A stretch of DNA of 64,000 nucleotides from Candidatus Poribacteria bacterium (GTDB lineage Bacteria; Poribacteria; WGA-4E; WGA-3G). Below the pieces are notes generated by a model. That model was not told the DNA's origin. It saw only the letters and a list, made by a program, of their open reading frames with translations, and did not search any database. Location: assembly GCA_022827185.1 (NCBI GenBank), contig JAJDTM010000044.1, positions 1 through 64,000 on the forward strand. The letters run 5' to 3'. The position numbers and the translations under genes are program-made. Positions 31,841 through 40,379 of this stretch are shown here, one piece after another; the stretch's first letter is position 1; the number at the start of each line of letters is the position of its first letter.

Positions 31841-32647
31841 CTACACTGCCTCTAATGTTGGCGTGTTGTCCTGACAGTGGACGGGACGGAAGAGCGTCTG
31901 ACGTTTGAAGGGCATCTCTTCGAAGTGCTTCGGATGAGGGTCCCACTTATGCCACTTGTTGCCAACGGTATTGTAGCATTGGAAGATCGCGATCCGATCG
32001 ACTTCTTCATCTGTCCACTTCGCGCCTGTATGAGTGATTGCCTCTGTGAAAACCAGCATAGAGCCAGCAGGGCAGGTGTAATCCTCCCACAGCGGTGAAT
32101 TGCGATCTGCCGTTGACTTTGGAGCAGGAAATGCGCCTTTATGGCTACCTGTGAGGAACATTGTTCCACCACCGCCTTCGTGAACTGGATTAAGTTCCCA
32201 AACGACGCGCGTCAACCCGCTGTGTGCTTTGTCGTGGTGCAAATGATAGGTGTGCGAATTGCCTGGGAAGTTGAGCATCCCGCGTCCGCCGTGCGGTTGG
32301 AAGTTATCGTGTCCGTTTGCTCGAATGGTTAGGAATGTGCTTTCCAACCGGAATCCGTAGCAATTCTCATTGGCATAGCCGGAAGTCAGAAATTCGTTCA
32401 TGAATCCGAGCACAACTGGATGATCTGTTAGCGATTCAAGGGGGCCGCCAATAGAAGAACGATGATGTTCAGGGATTGACTCAGGATCCTGCTTGAGTTG
32501 ATAGCAGTACTCGCGCATCTCCTTAACCTCTGTTTCGCTGAGTACGCCTGGGAACAGGAGCCATCCACGGGTATCAAAAAGAAAACGTTGTTCTTCCGTG
32601 AGTGGAATGGGTGGTAGATTGTCAGCATTTGTCGTAGGGTTGGGCAT
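31841..32647 (-). CDS. Phytanoyl-CoA dioxygenase (PhyH) family protein
   Basis: Fe(II)/2-oxoglutarate oxygenase-like protein of 268 residues, distant from the tandem pair at 9943-11590. The metal site reads LHHDKAHSG (His and Asp), with a distal histidine in TEAITHTGAKW and the arginine in VDRIAIFQCYN. The ATG at 32647 is chosen because GAGAGGAAA lies before it and the longer frame begins in a palindromic repeat. It probably hydroxylates a small substrate in the same pathway as the adjoining oxidoreductase and dehydratase genes, which share its strand. Confidence 0.87.
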   Translation of the reverse strand: MPNPTTNADNLPPIPLTEEQRFLFDTRGWLLFPGVLSETEVKEMREYCYQLKQDPESIPEHHRSSIGGPLESLTDHPVVLGFMNEFLTSGYANENCYGFRLESTFLTIRANGHDNFQPHGGRGMLNFPGNSHTYHLHHDKAHSGLTRVVWELNPVHEGGGGTMFLTGSHKGAFPAPKSTADRNSPLWEDYTCPAGSMLVFTEAITHTGAKWTDEEVDRIAIFQCYNTVGNKWHKWDPHPKHFEEMPFKRQTLFRPVHCQDNTPTLEAV

Positions 32648-32681
32648 GGTTTTTTCCTCTCTAACTTTGCCGGATTGCACC

Positions 32682-32702
32682 GGTGCGGTTAGAAACCGCA
32701 CC
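32682..32702. repeat. GGTGCGGTT-AGA-AACCGCACC hairpin
   Basis: Perfect nine-base stem with a three-base AGA loop in the 60-base gap between two minus-strand genes. Confidence 0.75.
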
Positions 32703-32708
32703 TACCTT

Positions 32709-33875
32709 TTACGTGTTCTTATTGTACAAACGCTCGTCCTCAAGTGATAGCCATGTGCCGTAGTCGCGTGGCATCTCTCTGATTTCGCTTAAACCCGCTT
32801 CGGCACGCCATTGTAATAACGGATGTTCTCGGTTTTTCTGCGGTAACTCGACCCGTGTGCCGTAAACGGCGGACTCGAAGATTGCCATCAAGATTTCAAT
32901 AACGTGGCGACCTTCTTCGCCGTTAGATTCGTGTTCTCGGTTTTCGTCGAGCGCATTTACATATTCTTCAACGAAGCAGTAATCGTCAGCGTCTGCGCCT
33001 TTATTCGGATCAAAATGCTCTGGATAGATTGAAGGGAGTACTTCCCACTGGTCGTGTGTGCCATCCGGGACAAAGTGTGGTGTAGGCAGCCACCACGAAC
33101 CTTTCAATTCCGACCAGAAGAGTCTACCTTCAGTGCCGTAGAGTTCCATGACGTAGGCATCGGTATCGACCTTTGGAAATCGATGTTGGATGAGGGTACC
33201 GGTGACATTTCCGTCGAACTGGAGGGTTGATGTGGTGTATTCGCCTGCGACTGTGCCCATCCCTGCTGGTGAGGGGAGTACGTCGTCGTGTGTGATGGCG
33301 CGCCCACCTGTTGTCGCTTGTGTCACGACGCTTCGGCAGTGTCCACCGAAACGGAGCATGTTGTTGACAACATGTGTTCCGATGTTCATTAACCCGTAGC
33401 CTGCATAATACCCTTTCCCGCTGGCGTAGATGTAACGGAGGTCGCCGATTTTTCCTGCGTCTAAGGCTTTGGCGACTGCATGCATCGAGGGACTTGTGCG
33501 TCGTTGGTGATGGACGGCGACACGAGCATTTTTCTCTTTCGCTTTCGCCAGTACCTCATCCGCTTGAACGAGATTGATGCAGAGCGGTTTCTCTACTTCG
33601 ATGTTCACGCCGTGTTCAAGGACACGCATGCAAAGTGGATAGTGTGCCTCTGTTGCTGTCGGGATAGCGACAATATCGGGTGTTGTCTGCTGGATCATCT
33701 CGTCTAAGTCGGTGAAATGTGTTGAGACGTTCACGATCTTGCCGAGGGTCTCTAACCGTTCTTGGACGAGGTCGCAGAGTGCTACGATTTCGGTGCGTGG
33801 ATGTGCGTGATAGGCTTTTGCTGCCGAGGTGCCACGACTTCGGCAGCCGAGTATGGCAACGCGATAGGTTTTCAT
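32709..33875 (-). CDS. Gfo/Idh/MocA family oxidoreductase
   Basis: NAD(P)-dependent dehydrogenase-like protein of 388 residues. The Rossmann start YRVAILGCRSRGTSAAKAYH, EKPLCINL and the AVHHQRRTSPSMHAV segment are present, the last being typical of the family's substrate-domain entry. The C-terminal region carries ELPQKNREHPLLQW. It is transcribed toward the PhyH gene at 31841, so the two, and perhaps the dehydratase beyond, may be an operon for breaking down a sugar derivative. No strong ribosome site is evident. Confidence 0.88.
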   Translation of the reverse strand: MKTYRVAILGCRSRGTSAAKAYHAHPRTEIVALCDLVQERLETLGKIVNVSTHFTDLDEMIQQTTPDIVAIPTATEAHYPLCMRVLEHGVNIEVEKPLCINLVQADEVLAKAKEKNARVAVHHQRRTSPSMHAVAKALDAGKIGDLRYIYASGKGYYAGYGLMNIGTHVVNNMLRFGGHCRSVVTQATTGGRAITHDDVLPSPAGMGTVAGEYTTSTLQFDGNVTGTLIQHRFPKVDTDAYVMELYGTEGRLFWSELKGSWWLPTPHFVPDGTHDQWEVLPSIYPEHFDPNKGADADDYCFVEEYVNALDENREHESNGEEGRHVIEILMAIFESAVYGTRVELPQKNREHPLLQWRAEAGLSEIREMPRDYGTWLSLEDERLYNKNT

Positions 33876-34196
33876 AATGTATGACTTGCTGTTTAATATA
33901 GAGAACGTCCAAGCTCCGTTTCTGCTTATGAGGTAAATTTGCTTAATCTTAATCTATTAAGAATCTGCTGTCAAGTTTTTTATCCAATGGACTACGTGTA
34001 TTTCATTTTTGGTTGTTTGTTTTTAATCTTTGGTTGATTAAGCAGTTGTAGTGCTGTAAGTGCGGAGGAAAGAAGAAGGCGAGGCTGGGAATGCAGATCG
34101 CATGAATCAACATGGAATGGGCGTATTGCCTCGCAGTGAGAGTCCGTGGGGCGTGTACGCCGCAAAACCTCGCCAGTGAGCGTGGAATTACAACGG
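33876..34196. other. Intergenic stretch with palindromic family C repeat
   Basis: No gene is seen. The left 200 bases are AT-rich without clear structure. At 34079-34174 lies a repeat bounded by GGCGAGGCT and AACCTCGCC and containing 'aatgcagatcgcat' and 'ggggcgtgtacgccgc'. A shorter copy lies at 52748-52801. Confidence 0.65.
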
Positions 34197-34772
34197 CTAT
34201 TCTGCTAATGTGATTACGCCGCAGCCGATGCGTGCGCCAGCATTGCCTGAGGGTTGCGAGATGAAATCGTCCGCGTCGGCATGGACGATGATGCCTTTGC
34301 CGACAACATCAATGTCGGATCCGGTGCCTATTTCCCAGAGGTCGGTCGTCAATTCAAGGCTACCGGTGCCGTCTTCGCCAACGGTGATATTGCCGATGTC
34401 TCCGAGATGGAATTCACCTACCCCCCATTTTCCGTGTGCGACATCCGTTGGATTCCAGTGACCGCCCGCGGATTTACCGTCAGGTGCGCTGCAATCGCCG
34501 TTTTCGTGGATATGAACGGCGTGAATGCCCGGAGATGCGTTTTGGATCTCAACAGTGAACGTGATTTGGTCGCCGTTTTGTGTGAAAATCGCCATTCCTG
34601 TCACGCTACTGTCGCTCGCTGGAGCGATTGTGGCGATCGCTTGTTTTGCTGATGGTGTTGAGGGAACACCTACCTGATTCTGTATTCTTTCGCAACCTGT
34701 TAGAGCGAGAGAAATACTAATCAATAATAGAAGAGAGGCTTTTATGCCGAATGTAAGTAAGTTTTTTTTCAT
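34197..34772 (-). CDS. sodC: Cu/Zn superoxide dismutase, lipoprotein
   Basis: Exported SodC of 191 residues with a lipobox (SISLALTGC). Copper and zinc ligands are visible: HAVHIHENGDC (two His), SAGGHWNP (His, zinc and bridging side) and IIVHADADDF (His and Asp). The disulfide cysteines are in GDCSAP and RIGCGVITLAE. It removes superoxide in the periplasm. The ATG at 34772 has GGAG nine bases upstream; the ATG five codons earlier overlaps that site and is less likely. The gene stands alone between two stretches of repeats. Confidence 0.94.
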   Translation of the reverse strand: MKKNLLTFGIKASLLLLISISLALTGCERIQNQVGVPSTPSAKQAIATIAPASDSSVTGMAIFTQNGDQITFTVEIQNASPGIHAVHIHENGDCSAPDGKSAGGHWNPTDVAHGKWGVGEFHLGDIGNITVGEDGTGSLELTTDLWEIGTGSDIDVVGKGIIVHADADDFISQPSGNAGARIGCGVITLAE

Positions 34773-34864
34773 TATTGGATTCTCCATTGTTTATGGGTTA
34801 GACTTGTTGATTCGCTGCATTTGAAAATTCAAGGGTTTGGAAAAGGGAGTCATTCTATAGAACG

Positions 34865-35836
34865 TTAGTTTTGGGTTTTGAGTTTCCCCCATGTTGTTGT
34901 TATGAGGGACGGCTGAGGCGAGACCGGCAAAGCAAACGCCGGATCGAACCAATCGGCGTTGGAGTTATCCCCCCGGCGTGTGAGTTGTTTTGGGGCACCA
35001 CCGTTCAAAGTGACTTTGAAGAGTTGTCTGAGGCCACGAATCCCCTTGTTGTAAATGAGTTTATTTCCGTCCGGGGACCAAGTAGGGTTAAACGCCGCCA
35101 TGCCATCTTCAACATCGACAATCTTCCGGAGTCCGGTACCATTTCGGCTCGCAACATGGATACCCATCGTGCCTCCTACCGCTCTCCCTCTCCAAGAAAA
35201 GGCTATCTGAGTGCTGTTGGGTGCCCAGGCGGGGTCAAACATCGAGGTCTCCGCCGGAAGAAGTTTCTCTTCTACATGCGTTTGTAGATTGATAATCTGG
35301 ACTCTAACGTTCGGAGCCCCGAGATTACCGTTGTCAGCCCAAGCGAACTTGCTTGCCATAAAGGCGATCTCAGAACCGTTGGGAGACCACGCAGGCCATA
35401 AGCCATTCTCAGCAAGTTCTTCCTCATTTTTTCCGTCACTTGAAGCGGTGTAGACAGAGAGAGTGTGGAATCGGTGATAAGCGAGTGCTTTTCCATCAGG
35501 CGACCAAGTTGGAAACTCTCTACCTATCAATTTTTTGAATACCTGACGCACATTCGTTCCATCTGGCTCCATAAGGTAGAGATCCTTTATCCCGCCTCGA
35601 TCCGATTGAAAAAGAATCTGTTCACCTGTCGGTGACCAGACAGGCGCGAAATCATTGGCACGGTGCTCAGTTAAGTTTGTCTGTTCGGAACCATCCGGGT
35701 TCATGATATAAATCTCAAAATTGCCATCCCGCCTTGATGCAAATACGATTTTGGCGGTTTCAGGGGCTTTTGCAAGGACAGCGGAGAGGGGCGCAAAGAT
35801 AAGGAGTGTGCCAAGCGCATAACATAAGAGTTTCAT
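34865..35836 (-). CDS. Secreted TolB-like beta-propeller (PD40) with C-terminal TTWG tag
   Basis: Exported protein of 323 residues. A signal peptide (MKLLCYALGTLLIFAPLSAVLA) precedes about six PD40/TolB-type blades with the repeated pattern PxWSPDGxxIxF and DIYxMxxDG (for example NFEIYIMNPDGSEQTNLTEH). The last residues, VSPQPSLITTTWGKLKTQN, carry the same tag as the LamG and jelly-roll proteins of this window, on an unrelated fold. The ATG at 35836 has a GGAGGAAG site. It overlaps nothing but lies right after the ASPIC/UnbV gene, so co-transcription is likely. It probably acts in the periplasm or outside; partner unknown. Confidence 0.85.
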   Translation of the reverse strand: MKLLCYALGTLLIFAPLSAVLAKAPETAKIVFASRRDGNFEIYIMNPDGSEQTNLTEHRANDFAPVWSPTGEQILFQSDRGGIKDLYLMEPDGTNVRQVFKKLIGREFPTWSPDGKALAYHRFHTLSVYTASSDGKNEEELAENGLWPAWSPNGSEIAFMASKFAWADNGNLGAPNVRVQIINLQTHVEEKLLPAETSMFDPAWAPNSTQIAFSWRGRAVGGTMGIHVASRNGTGLRKIVDVEDGMAAFNPTWSPDGNKLIYNKGIRGLRQLFKVTLNGGAPKQLTRRGDNSNADWFDPAFALPVSPQPSLITTTWGKLKTQN

Positions 35837-35864
35837 AGGACTTCCTCCAAGGTTGGAAACGCGT

Positions 35865-37601
35865 CTACGGTGTACCCTCCTCAATACGGATGCGTTGGTT
35901 GGGTTTGACGTTCTTGTGGGTGCTGATAGTACCGTTGGGCCATAAGACTTCGATTGTTTCGATAATCGTATCGTTGTTTATGCCGAAGATGGCGGTGAGT
36001 TCGCTTTGTGAGCAGTAACTGGAGCCGCTTTTGACGGTTTGGGTCTGTGTTCCGAGCGCGGAGGTGATGCGAATCTGTGCGCCGATACCGTCTCGGTTGC
36101 TTTTTTGTCCAACGAGTTGGATCTTGATCCATGCATTGTGGTTGCCTCCGTCGTTTCGGAAGAGATGTGCGGGGCCGTTGGAGGTGGTGACGAGCAGATC
36201 CCAATCGCCGTCGTTGTCGATATCGCCGTATGCTGCGCCTCTACCGACCATCGGTTTCGCTAAATCAGCACCGACTTTGGGGAGGGCATCGGTGAATTTG
36301 CCGTGTGAGTCGTTATGAAATAGGTGTGGCGGTTGGGCATAGGTAACTTGACTCTGAATGGCGTTGATGTCGTTTTCGACGTGTCCGTTGGCAGTGAAGA
36401 TGTCGAGGTTTCCGTCGAGATCAAAGTCGAAGAAAAAGCATGCGAAGGTGAGGGTCAATAGCGTTGCATTTCCGATGTGTGCGGCGGGCGCATCGTCAAT
36501 GAAAAAGCCGCCGTCGTTATGATAGAGGTTGAGCATCTCATTAGAGAAGTTACCGATGACGAGGCTCTCCTTACCGGTCCGATCATAATCGGCAGCGTCG
36601 ACGCCCATTGCGCCGGTTGCAACACCTTTTTCGTCGTGGGAAACCCCGACTTCCAATGCGGTTTCGATGAAGGTACTGTCGCCGTTGTTTTGGTAAAGTT
36701 TATTCGGTTGTGTGTCGTTCGCTTCAAAGATGTCAGGTAAGCCGTCGGCGTTGTAATCGAAGATGCAAACACCGAGTGATTTGCTGGTGTTATTCTCAAT
36801 CCGTGCGATACGTGAGACATCGGCAAATGTGCCGTTGCCTCGGTTTCTGAAGAGTTTACTGGATTGTCCTGTATAGGATTCAGGGGTACAGTAAGATTTA
36901 TTTTTTCCGTCGAGGGTACAGAACAGATCGTTTTCGATGCTCCATTCGACGTAGTTCGCGACATAGAGATCGAGGTATCCGTCTTTGTTGTAATCGAACC
37001 ATGCACAGCTGGTACCGAATCCGGGGTTGTGAATCCCAGATGCTTCTGTGATGTCGATAAAGGTGCCGTCTCCGCGGTTTTGAAAGAGTCTGTCGGTTTC
37101 AAGGCAGCTGATATAGATGTCTGGATCACCGTCGTTGTCGTAGTCGGCGATGGCAGTGCCCATGCCGTAGAGTGGAACAGCGAGTCCTGCGGTTTCGGTG
37201 ACATCGGTGAAGGTGCCGTCCTTATTGTTACGGTAGAGTGCCATCGTCTGCCGTTTTCCGGTTGGCTTGCCTTCCCAATCTTTTCCGTTGACGAGGAGGA
37301 TGTCTTGCCATCCGTCGTTGTCGTAGTCGATGAAAGCACATCCTGATCCCATCGTTTCGGGGAGATATTTCTGTCCGAAGGCACCGGTATTATGGATGAA
37401 GTTGATGCCTGCTGCGTCGGTGATATCGGTAAATTGTGGTAAATTTTGTGCAGCAGCGTTTAGAGAAGAAAAGATCAGGAAAGTTATCAAGTGTGCTAAA
37501 ATTGCTATGGCATTAAACCCGCGTTCTAACTTCACGGATTTTAGTACACGGACAAACTTTTTAGCGTAGTATCGTTCCTGTTTGATTAGATAGAAATCCA
37601 C
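35865..37601 (-). CDS. FG-GAP/VCBS repeat protein with C-terminal ASPIC/UnbV domain (CRTAC1-like)
   Basis: Exported protein of 578 residues with an N-terminal hydrophobic segment (IAILAHLITFLIFSSLNAAAQ). Seven-bladed integrin-like FG-GAP repeats with calcium-type motifs follow (DYDNDGWQDILL, DYDNDGDPDIYI, DYNKDGYLDLYV, DIDNDGDWDLLV). It ends in the ASPIC/UnbV domain (IRITSALGTQTQTVKSGSSY to VLWPNGTI). Such proteins bind surfaces or glycans and are common in marine bacteria. The start is probably GTG at 37601, which has AGGAGG at the right distance and overlaps the preceding oxidoreductase gene by 16 bases. The ATG at 37616 covers that site. Confidence 0.88.
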   Translation of the reverse strand: MDFYLIKQERYYAKKFVRVLKSVKLERGFNAIAILAHLITFLIFSSLNAAAQNLPQFTDITDAAGINFIHNTGAFGQKYLPETMGSGCAFIDYDNDGWQDILLVNGKDWEGKPTGKRQTMALYRNNKDGTFTDVTETAGLAVPLYGMGTAIADYDNDGDPDIYISCLETDRLFQNRGDGTFIDITEASGIHNPGFGTSCAWFDYNKDGYLDLYVANYVEWSIENDLFCTLDGKNKSYCTPESYTGQSSKLFRNRGNGTFADVSRIARIENNTSKSLGVCIFDYNADGLPDIFEANDTQPNKLYQNNGDSTFIETALEVGVSHDEKGVATGAMGVDAADYDRTGKESLVIGNFSNEMLNLYHNDGGFFIDDAPAAHIGNATLLTLTFACFFFDFDLDGNLDIFTANGHVENDINAIQSQVTYAQPPHLFHNDSHGKFTDALPKVGADLAKPMVGRGAAYGDIDNDGDWDLLVTTSNGPAHLFRNDGGNHNAWIKIQLVGQKSNRDGIGAQIRITSALGTQTQTVKSGSSYCSQSELTAIFGINNDTIIETIEVLWPNGTISTHKNVKPNQRIRIEEGTP

Positions 37602-38752
37602 CGATCCTCCTCCCATGAGGTTTGGATGGCAACCTGCACGTCGGCGACTGCGGCAGCTTCTCGGAAACTTGGGTTCCCCTGTTTACCTGTGTGGATGGCT
37701 TCCAAAAACTGATGTGCCTCGATTGTTTTCAGATCATCGTAGCCTAATCCGACACCGGGACCAGGGTTGAAATCGCTGTGGAACGGATGGCTGGGACCGC
37801 TCAATATGCGCGCGTAGCCGTCAGGGAAACCGTCCTCAGCGGGTAGGTAGACCTCAAGTTCGTTCATCTGCTCGAAGTTCCAGCGGAGTGCCCCTTCTGT
37901 CCCATTCACTTCAAACGCCATCTCGCATTTGGGACCGTTAATAACTCGGCACGCTTCCAGTGTGCCTCTGACACCGTTTTCAAACCGGACGAGTGCTCCG
38001 ACGTAGTCTTCGTTCGTAACGGGTTCTGTTTCGCTGTCTGCATCGAGCGTGAAATGCGTGCCGGTGCCTGCTGTCGCTACGGGACGTTCTGGAATGAACG
38101 TCTCTTGTTGTGCGACGACGCTATCAAGGCTGCCATCAACAATAAAGTGTGCCATATCGATGACATGAGAAAGCAGATCGCCGAGTGTTCCTAATCCGGC
38201 GATTTCCTTCTGAAACCGCCACGAAAGCACGGCGCGGGGATGGCTTGCGTAGCCAGCGAAAAACCTGCCACGATAGTGGGTGAGTCTACCGAGTTTTCCG
38301 TCTGAAATCAGTTGATGTGCATATTGGACGACGGGTGCCCATCTGTAGTTATAGCCGACACAGGTTAGGACACCGGCGTGTTGTGCGGCGGCGTGGATGG
38401 CTTTTGTTTCTGCTGGGTTCCGTCCGACGGGTTTCTCGCAGAAGATGTGCTTCCCCGCGGCTGCGGCTGCCTCGACGATCTCAAGGTGCATGCTGTTTGG
38501 TGCGGCGATATTGACGACTTGGACCTCTGCGTCCGCTATTACGTCTCGGAAATCGGTAGTTGTGCGTTCAAATCCGAAACGTGTTTTTGCTTCGGTTGTG
38601 CGTTCAGGCACATCGTCTGCGCAAACGATGAGTTTGGGGTGAAGTGGAGTGTCGTGGAAGCGGTCAGCAATTTGGCGATATGCGCGGGCGTGCGTCATAC
38701 CCATCCATCCCATACCGATAATACCGATGCCAACCGTCTGTTTCGTCTCCAT
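37586..38752 (-). CDS. Gfo/Idh/MocA family oxidoreductase
   Basis: NAD(P)-dependent dehydrogenase-like protein of 388 residues. The Rossmann motif GIIGMGWMGMTHARAY, AAGKHIFCEKPVGRN and a substrate domain with GTLGDLLSHVIDMAHFIV are present; this variant is common in inositol or N-acetyl sugar dehydrogenases. The ATG at 38752 is chosen because the longer frame begins inside the gene at 38770. It overlaps the 5' end of the ASPIC/UnbV gene, so the two are translated in tandem. The jelly-roll protein gene lies immediately upstream on the same strand. Confidence 0.9.
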   Translation of the reverse strand: METKQTVGIGIIGMGWMGMTHARAYRQIADRFHDTPLHPKLIVCADDVPERTTEAKTRFGFERTTTDFRDVIADAEVQVVNIAAPNSMHLEIVEAAAAAGKHIFCEKPVGRNPAETKAIHAAAQHAGVLTCVGYNYRWAPVVQYAHQLISDGKLGRLTHYRGRFFAGYASHPRAVLSWRFQKEIAGLGTLGDLLSHVIDMAHFIVDGSLDSVVAQQETFIPERPVATAGTGTHFTLDADSETEPVTNEDYVGALVRFENGVRGTLEACRVINGPKCEMAFEVNGTEGALRWNFEQMNELEVYLPAEDGFPDGYARILSGPSHPFHSDFNPGPGVGLGYDDLKTIEAHQFLEAIHTGKQGNPSFREAAAVADVQVAIQTSWEEDRWISI

Positions 38753-38769
38753 TTTTCGTCCATCCTTCG

Positions 38770-39498
38770 TCAATTGTTTTTCAGATGTCCCCACGTAGTT
38801 GTGAGTTTAGCTTGCGGCTTGACGGAGAGTGTGGTGTTTCCCGGACCCCCATCGTCAATGTTTTGACCTGTGATTTCAACGTCATCAAATCGGACTTCTG
38901 CATCTGAAACGCCGATCCCAGTTTGTCCTGCTTCCAGAGGGTTGGCATCGAATGCGGTGAACAACTTCTTATCGATATAGAATTCAATTTTACCGTTTCT
39001 ATGAATGGTGGCAGTTAGTTGGTACCATCTATCCGCTTTTACTTCAAAATCGAATTCTCCGAGTGTGACCGGTCCGTCTGGAAATGGACGGAATTTCCTG
39101 ATACTAATAAAGTTAAAGTCCCCACCAATGACACGAAAATAATAATGTGCATCAAGTAGCCCATCAAGTACACCATCATTGTTAGCATGCATCACGATCC
39201 CAAAAGTCGGAGGTTCATTTTTACTTTTAACCAACTTTGCTTGACAGGATACAGTGTAGTACCGCCATGTAGATTCACCTGTCAGCCACATAGCGAAACC
39301 TGATTCGTCCAATGATTCTGCGACAGCTTCACCTTTATCGGACCACCACTTTCCTGCTCCATTTTCCCAATCATCAACGATTTTCCATTCGGACATATCG
39401 TTGTCTTCAAAGCTATCTTTCCAAGTGCCCGCAAGCGCGAATTGATTCAAAGCAATACTGCAGACAAGGAGGCCGAAAATGAAAGTTTTTTTAATCAT
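38770..39498 (-). CDS. Secreted jelly-roll protein (3-keto-disaccharide hydrolase/DUF1080-like) with TTWG tag
   Basis: Exported protein of 242 residues with signal peptide MIKKTFIFGLLVCSIALNQFALA. The mature part is one concanavalin A-like sandwich: GTWKDSFEDNDMSEWKIV, YYTVSCQAKLVKSKNEPPTFGIVMH, WYQLTATIHRNGKIEFYIDKK and VRFDDVEITG. This fits the DUF1080/family 16-like group that binds or cleaves glycans; catalytic residues cannot be assigned. It ends VKPQAKLTTTWGHLKNN, the shared C-terminal tag. It is paralogous to the next gene (39678-40379), from which it is separated by a family B MITE. Confidence 0.82.
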   Translation of the reverse strand: MIKKTFIFGLLVCSIALNQFALAGTWKDSFEDNDMSEWKIVDDWENGAGKWWSDKGEAVAESLDESGFAMWLTGESTWRYYTVSCQAKLVKSKNEPPTFGIVMHANNDGVLDGLLDAHYYFRVIGGDFNFISIRKFRPFPDGPVTLGEFDFEVKADRWYQLTATIHRNGKIEFYIDKKLFTAFDANPLEAGQTGIGVSDAEVRFDDVEITGQNIDDGGPGNTTLSVKPQAKLTTTWGHLKNN

Positions 39499-39546
39499 AG
39501 TTTTCTCCTTTGCCCCAGGGAAGGGTATTTGGTGTCTATCGTTAAT

Positions 39547-39670
39547 AGGATTTACGCAGCCCCCTTTGCTGGCGGGGTTTCTAAAGGAAATTCGCAGAAA
39601 TACCCAAGCAAAAACACCACGCCAGCAGTGCGTCGGACATCCGTTATCATGGAAAAAATGCGCAAGTCCT
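39547..39670. mobile_element. Family B MITE, 124 bp
   Basis: The ends are AGGATTTACGCA and TGCGCAAGTCCT. About 50 bp of the right half repeats (inverted) the left half of the element at 21591-21680, including the stretch around 'gataacggatgtccg'. It separates the two jelly-roll genes. Confidence 0.75.
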
Positions 39671-39677
39671 ATCTGAT

Positions 39678-40379
39678 TTAATTTTTCTTAAGTTTCGCCC
39701 ATGTAGTTGCGAGTTTGGTTTGGGGTTCTACGGGACGTGCTTTTCCGGGGCCTCCGTCACGGACATTTTCGCCGGTGATTTCGACATCATCAAAGTGGGC
39801 GCGTCCATCTGCGACGACGAGACCGGCTTGTCCGCCTTTTAGAAGGTCTTCGTCAACAGCGGTGAATACTTCATCGTCAATTTTAAATTCGAGTGTGCCA
39901 TCCTCATAGATAGTGGCGGTCAGGTCGTACCAGGTATCGATTTCTGCTTCAAATGGGTAGGTAATGATATTCCAATCGTCTTGAACTGCCTTTACAATTC
40001 GGACGGTGCCGAAGATGTAATCGACAAAAAAGAGGTAACGGCTATCCTCTTCGCCTCTATCGTGGAGTGTTAGTCCGATAGTTGGGGGTTCGTCCTTATC
40101 TTCCACCAATTTTGCGCGACAGGAGAGGGAGTAGTGTTTCCATGTCAGTTCACCTGTTATCCAGAGGCTCATAAAGCCCGGTAAAAAGATTTCGCCGACG
40201 GCTTCGCCATCGTCAATCCACCACTTTTCGACCTTCCGGTCGATGTTAAAGATTTTCCATTCGCGGGTATCTTTATCTTCAAAATCGTCGCGCCATGTGC
40301 CTGCTAAACTGAGTTGCCATGTGCATATTGAGAAACATGCGATCATGATGACTGCGATGATTGGTGCAAATTTTCTCAT
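39678..40379 (-). CDS. Secreted jelly-roll protein (DUF1080-like) with TTWA tag, paralog of 38770
   Basis: Exported protein of 233 residues with signal peptide MRKFAPIIAVIMIACFSICTWQLSLA. The mature part follows its paralog (GTWRDDFEDKDTREWKIF to AHFDDVEITGENV), so the two arose by duplication. It ends VEPQTKLATTWAKLKKN, the shared tag. The ATG at 40379 overlaps the stop of the AddA-like helicase gene by 4 bases (ATGA) and has GAAGGAGAAG within the end of that gene, so the two are translationally coupled, an odd pairing. A longer frame from 40442 lies in the helicase gene and is rejected. Confidence 0.82.
   Translation of the reverse strand: MRKFAPIIAVIMIACFSICTWQLSLAGTWRDDFEDKDTREWKIFNIDRKVEKWWIDDGEAVGEIFLPGFMSLWITGELTWKHYSLSCRAKLVEDKDEPPTIGLTLHDRGEEDSRYLFFVDYIFGTVRIVKAVQDDWNIITYPFEAEIDTWYDLTATIYEDGTLEFKIDDEVFTAVDEDLLKGGQAGLVVADGRAHFDDVEITGENVRDGGPGKARPVEPQTKLATTWAKLKKN

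Noticed and set aside
36455..37384. Minus-strand frame of 309 codons in another phase of the FG-GAP gene
   Set aside because: The Ser/Thr-rich composition comes from GAT/GAC-rich calcium motifs read out of frame.
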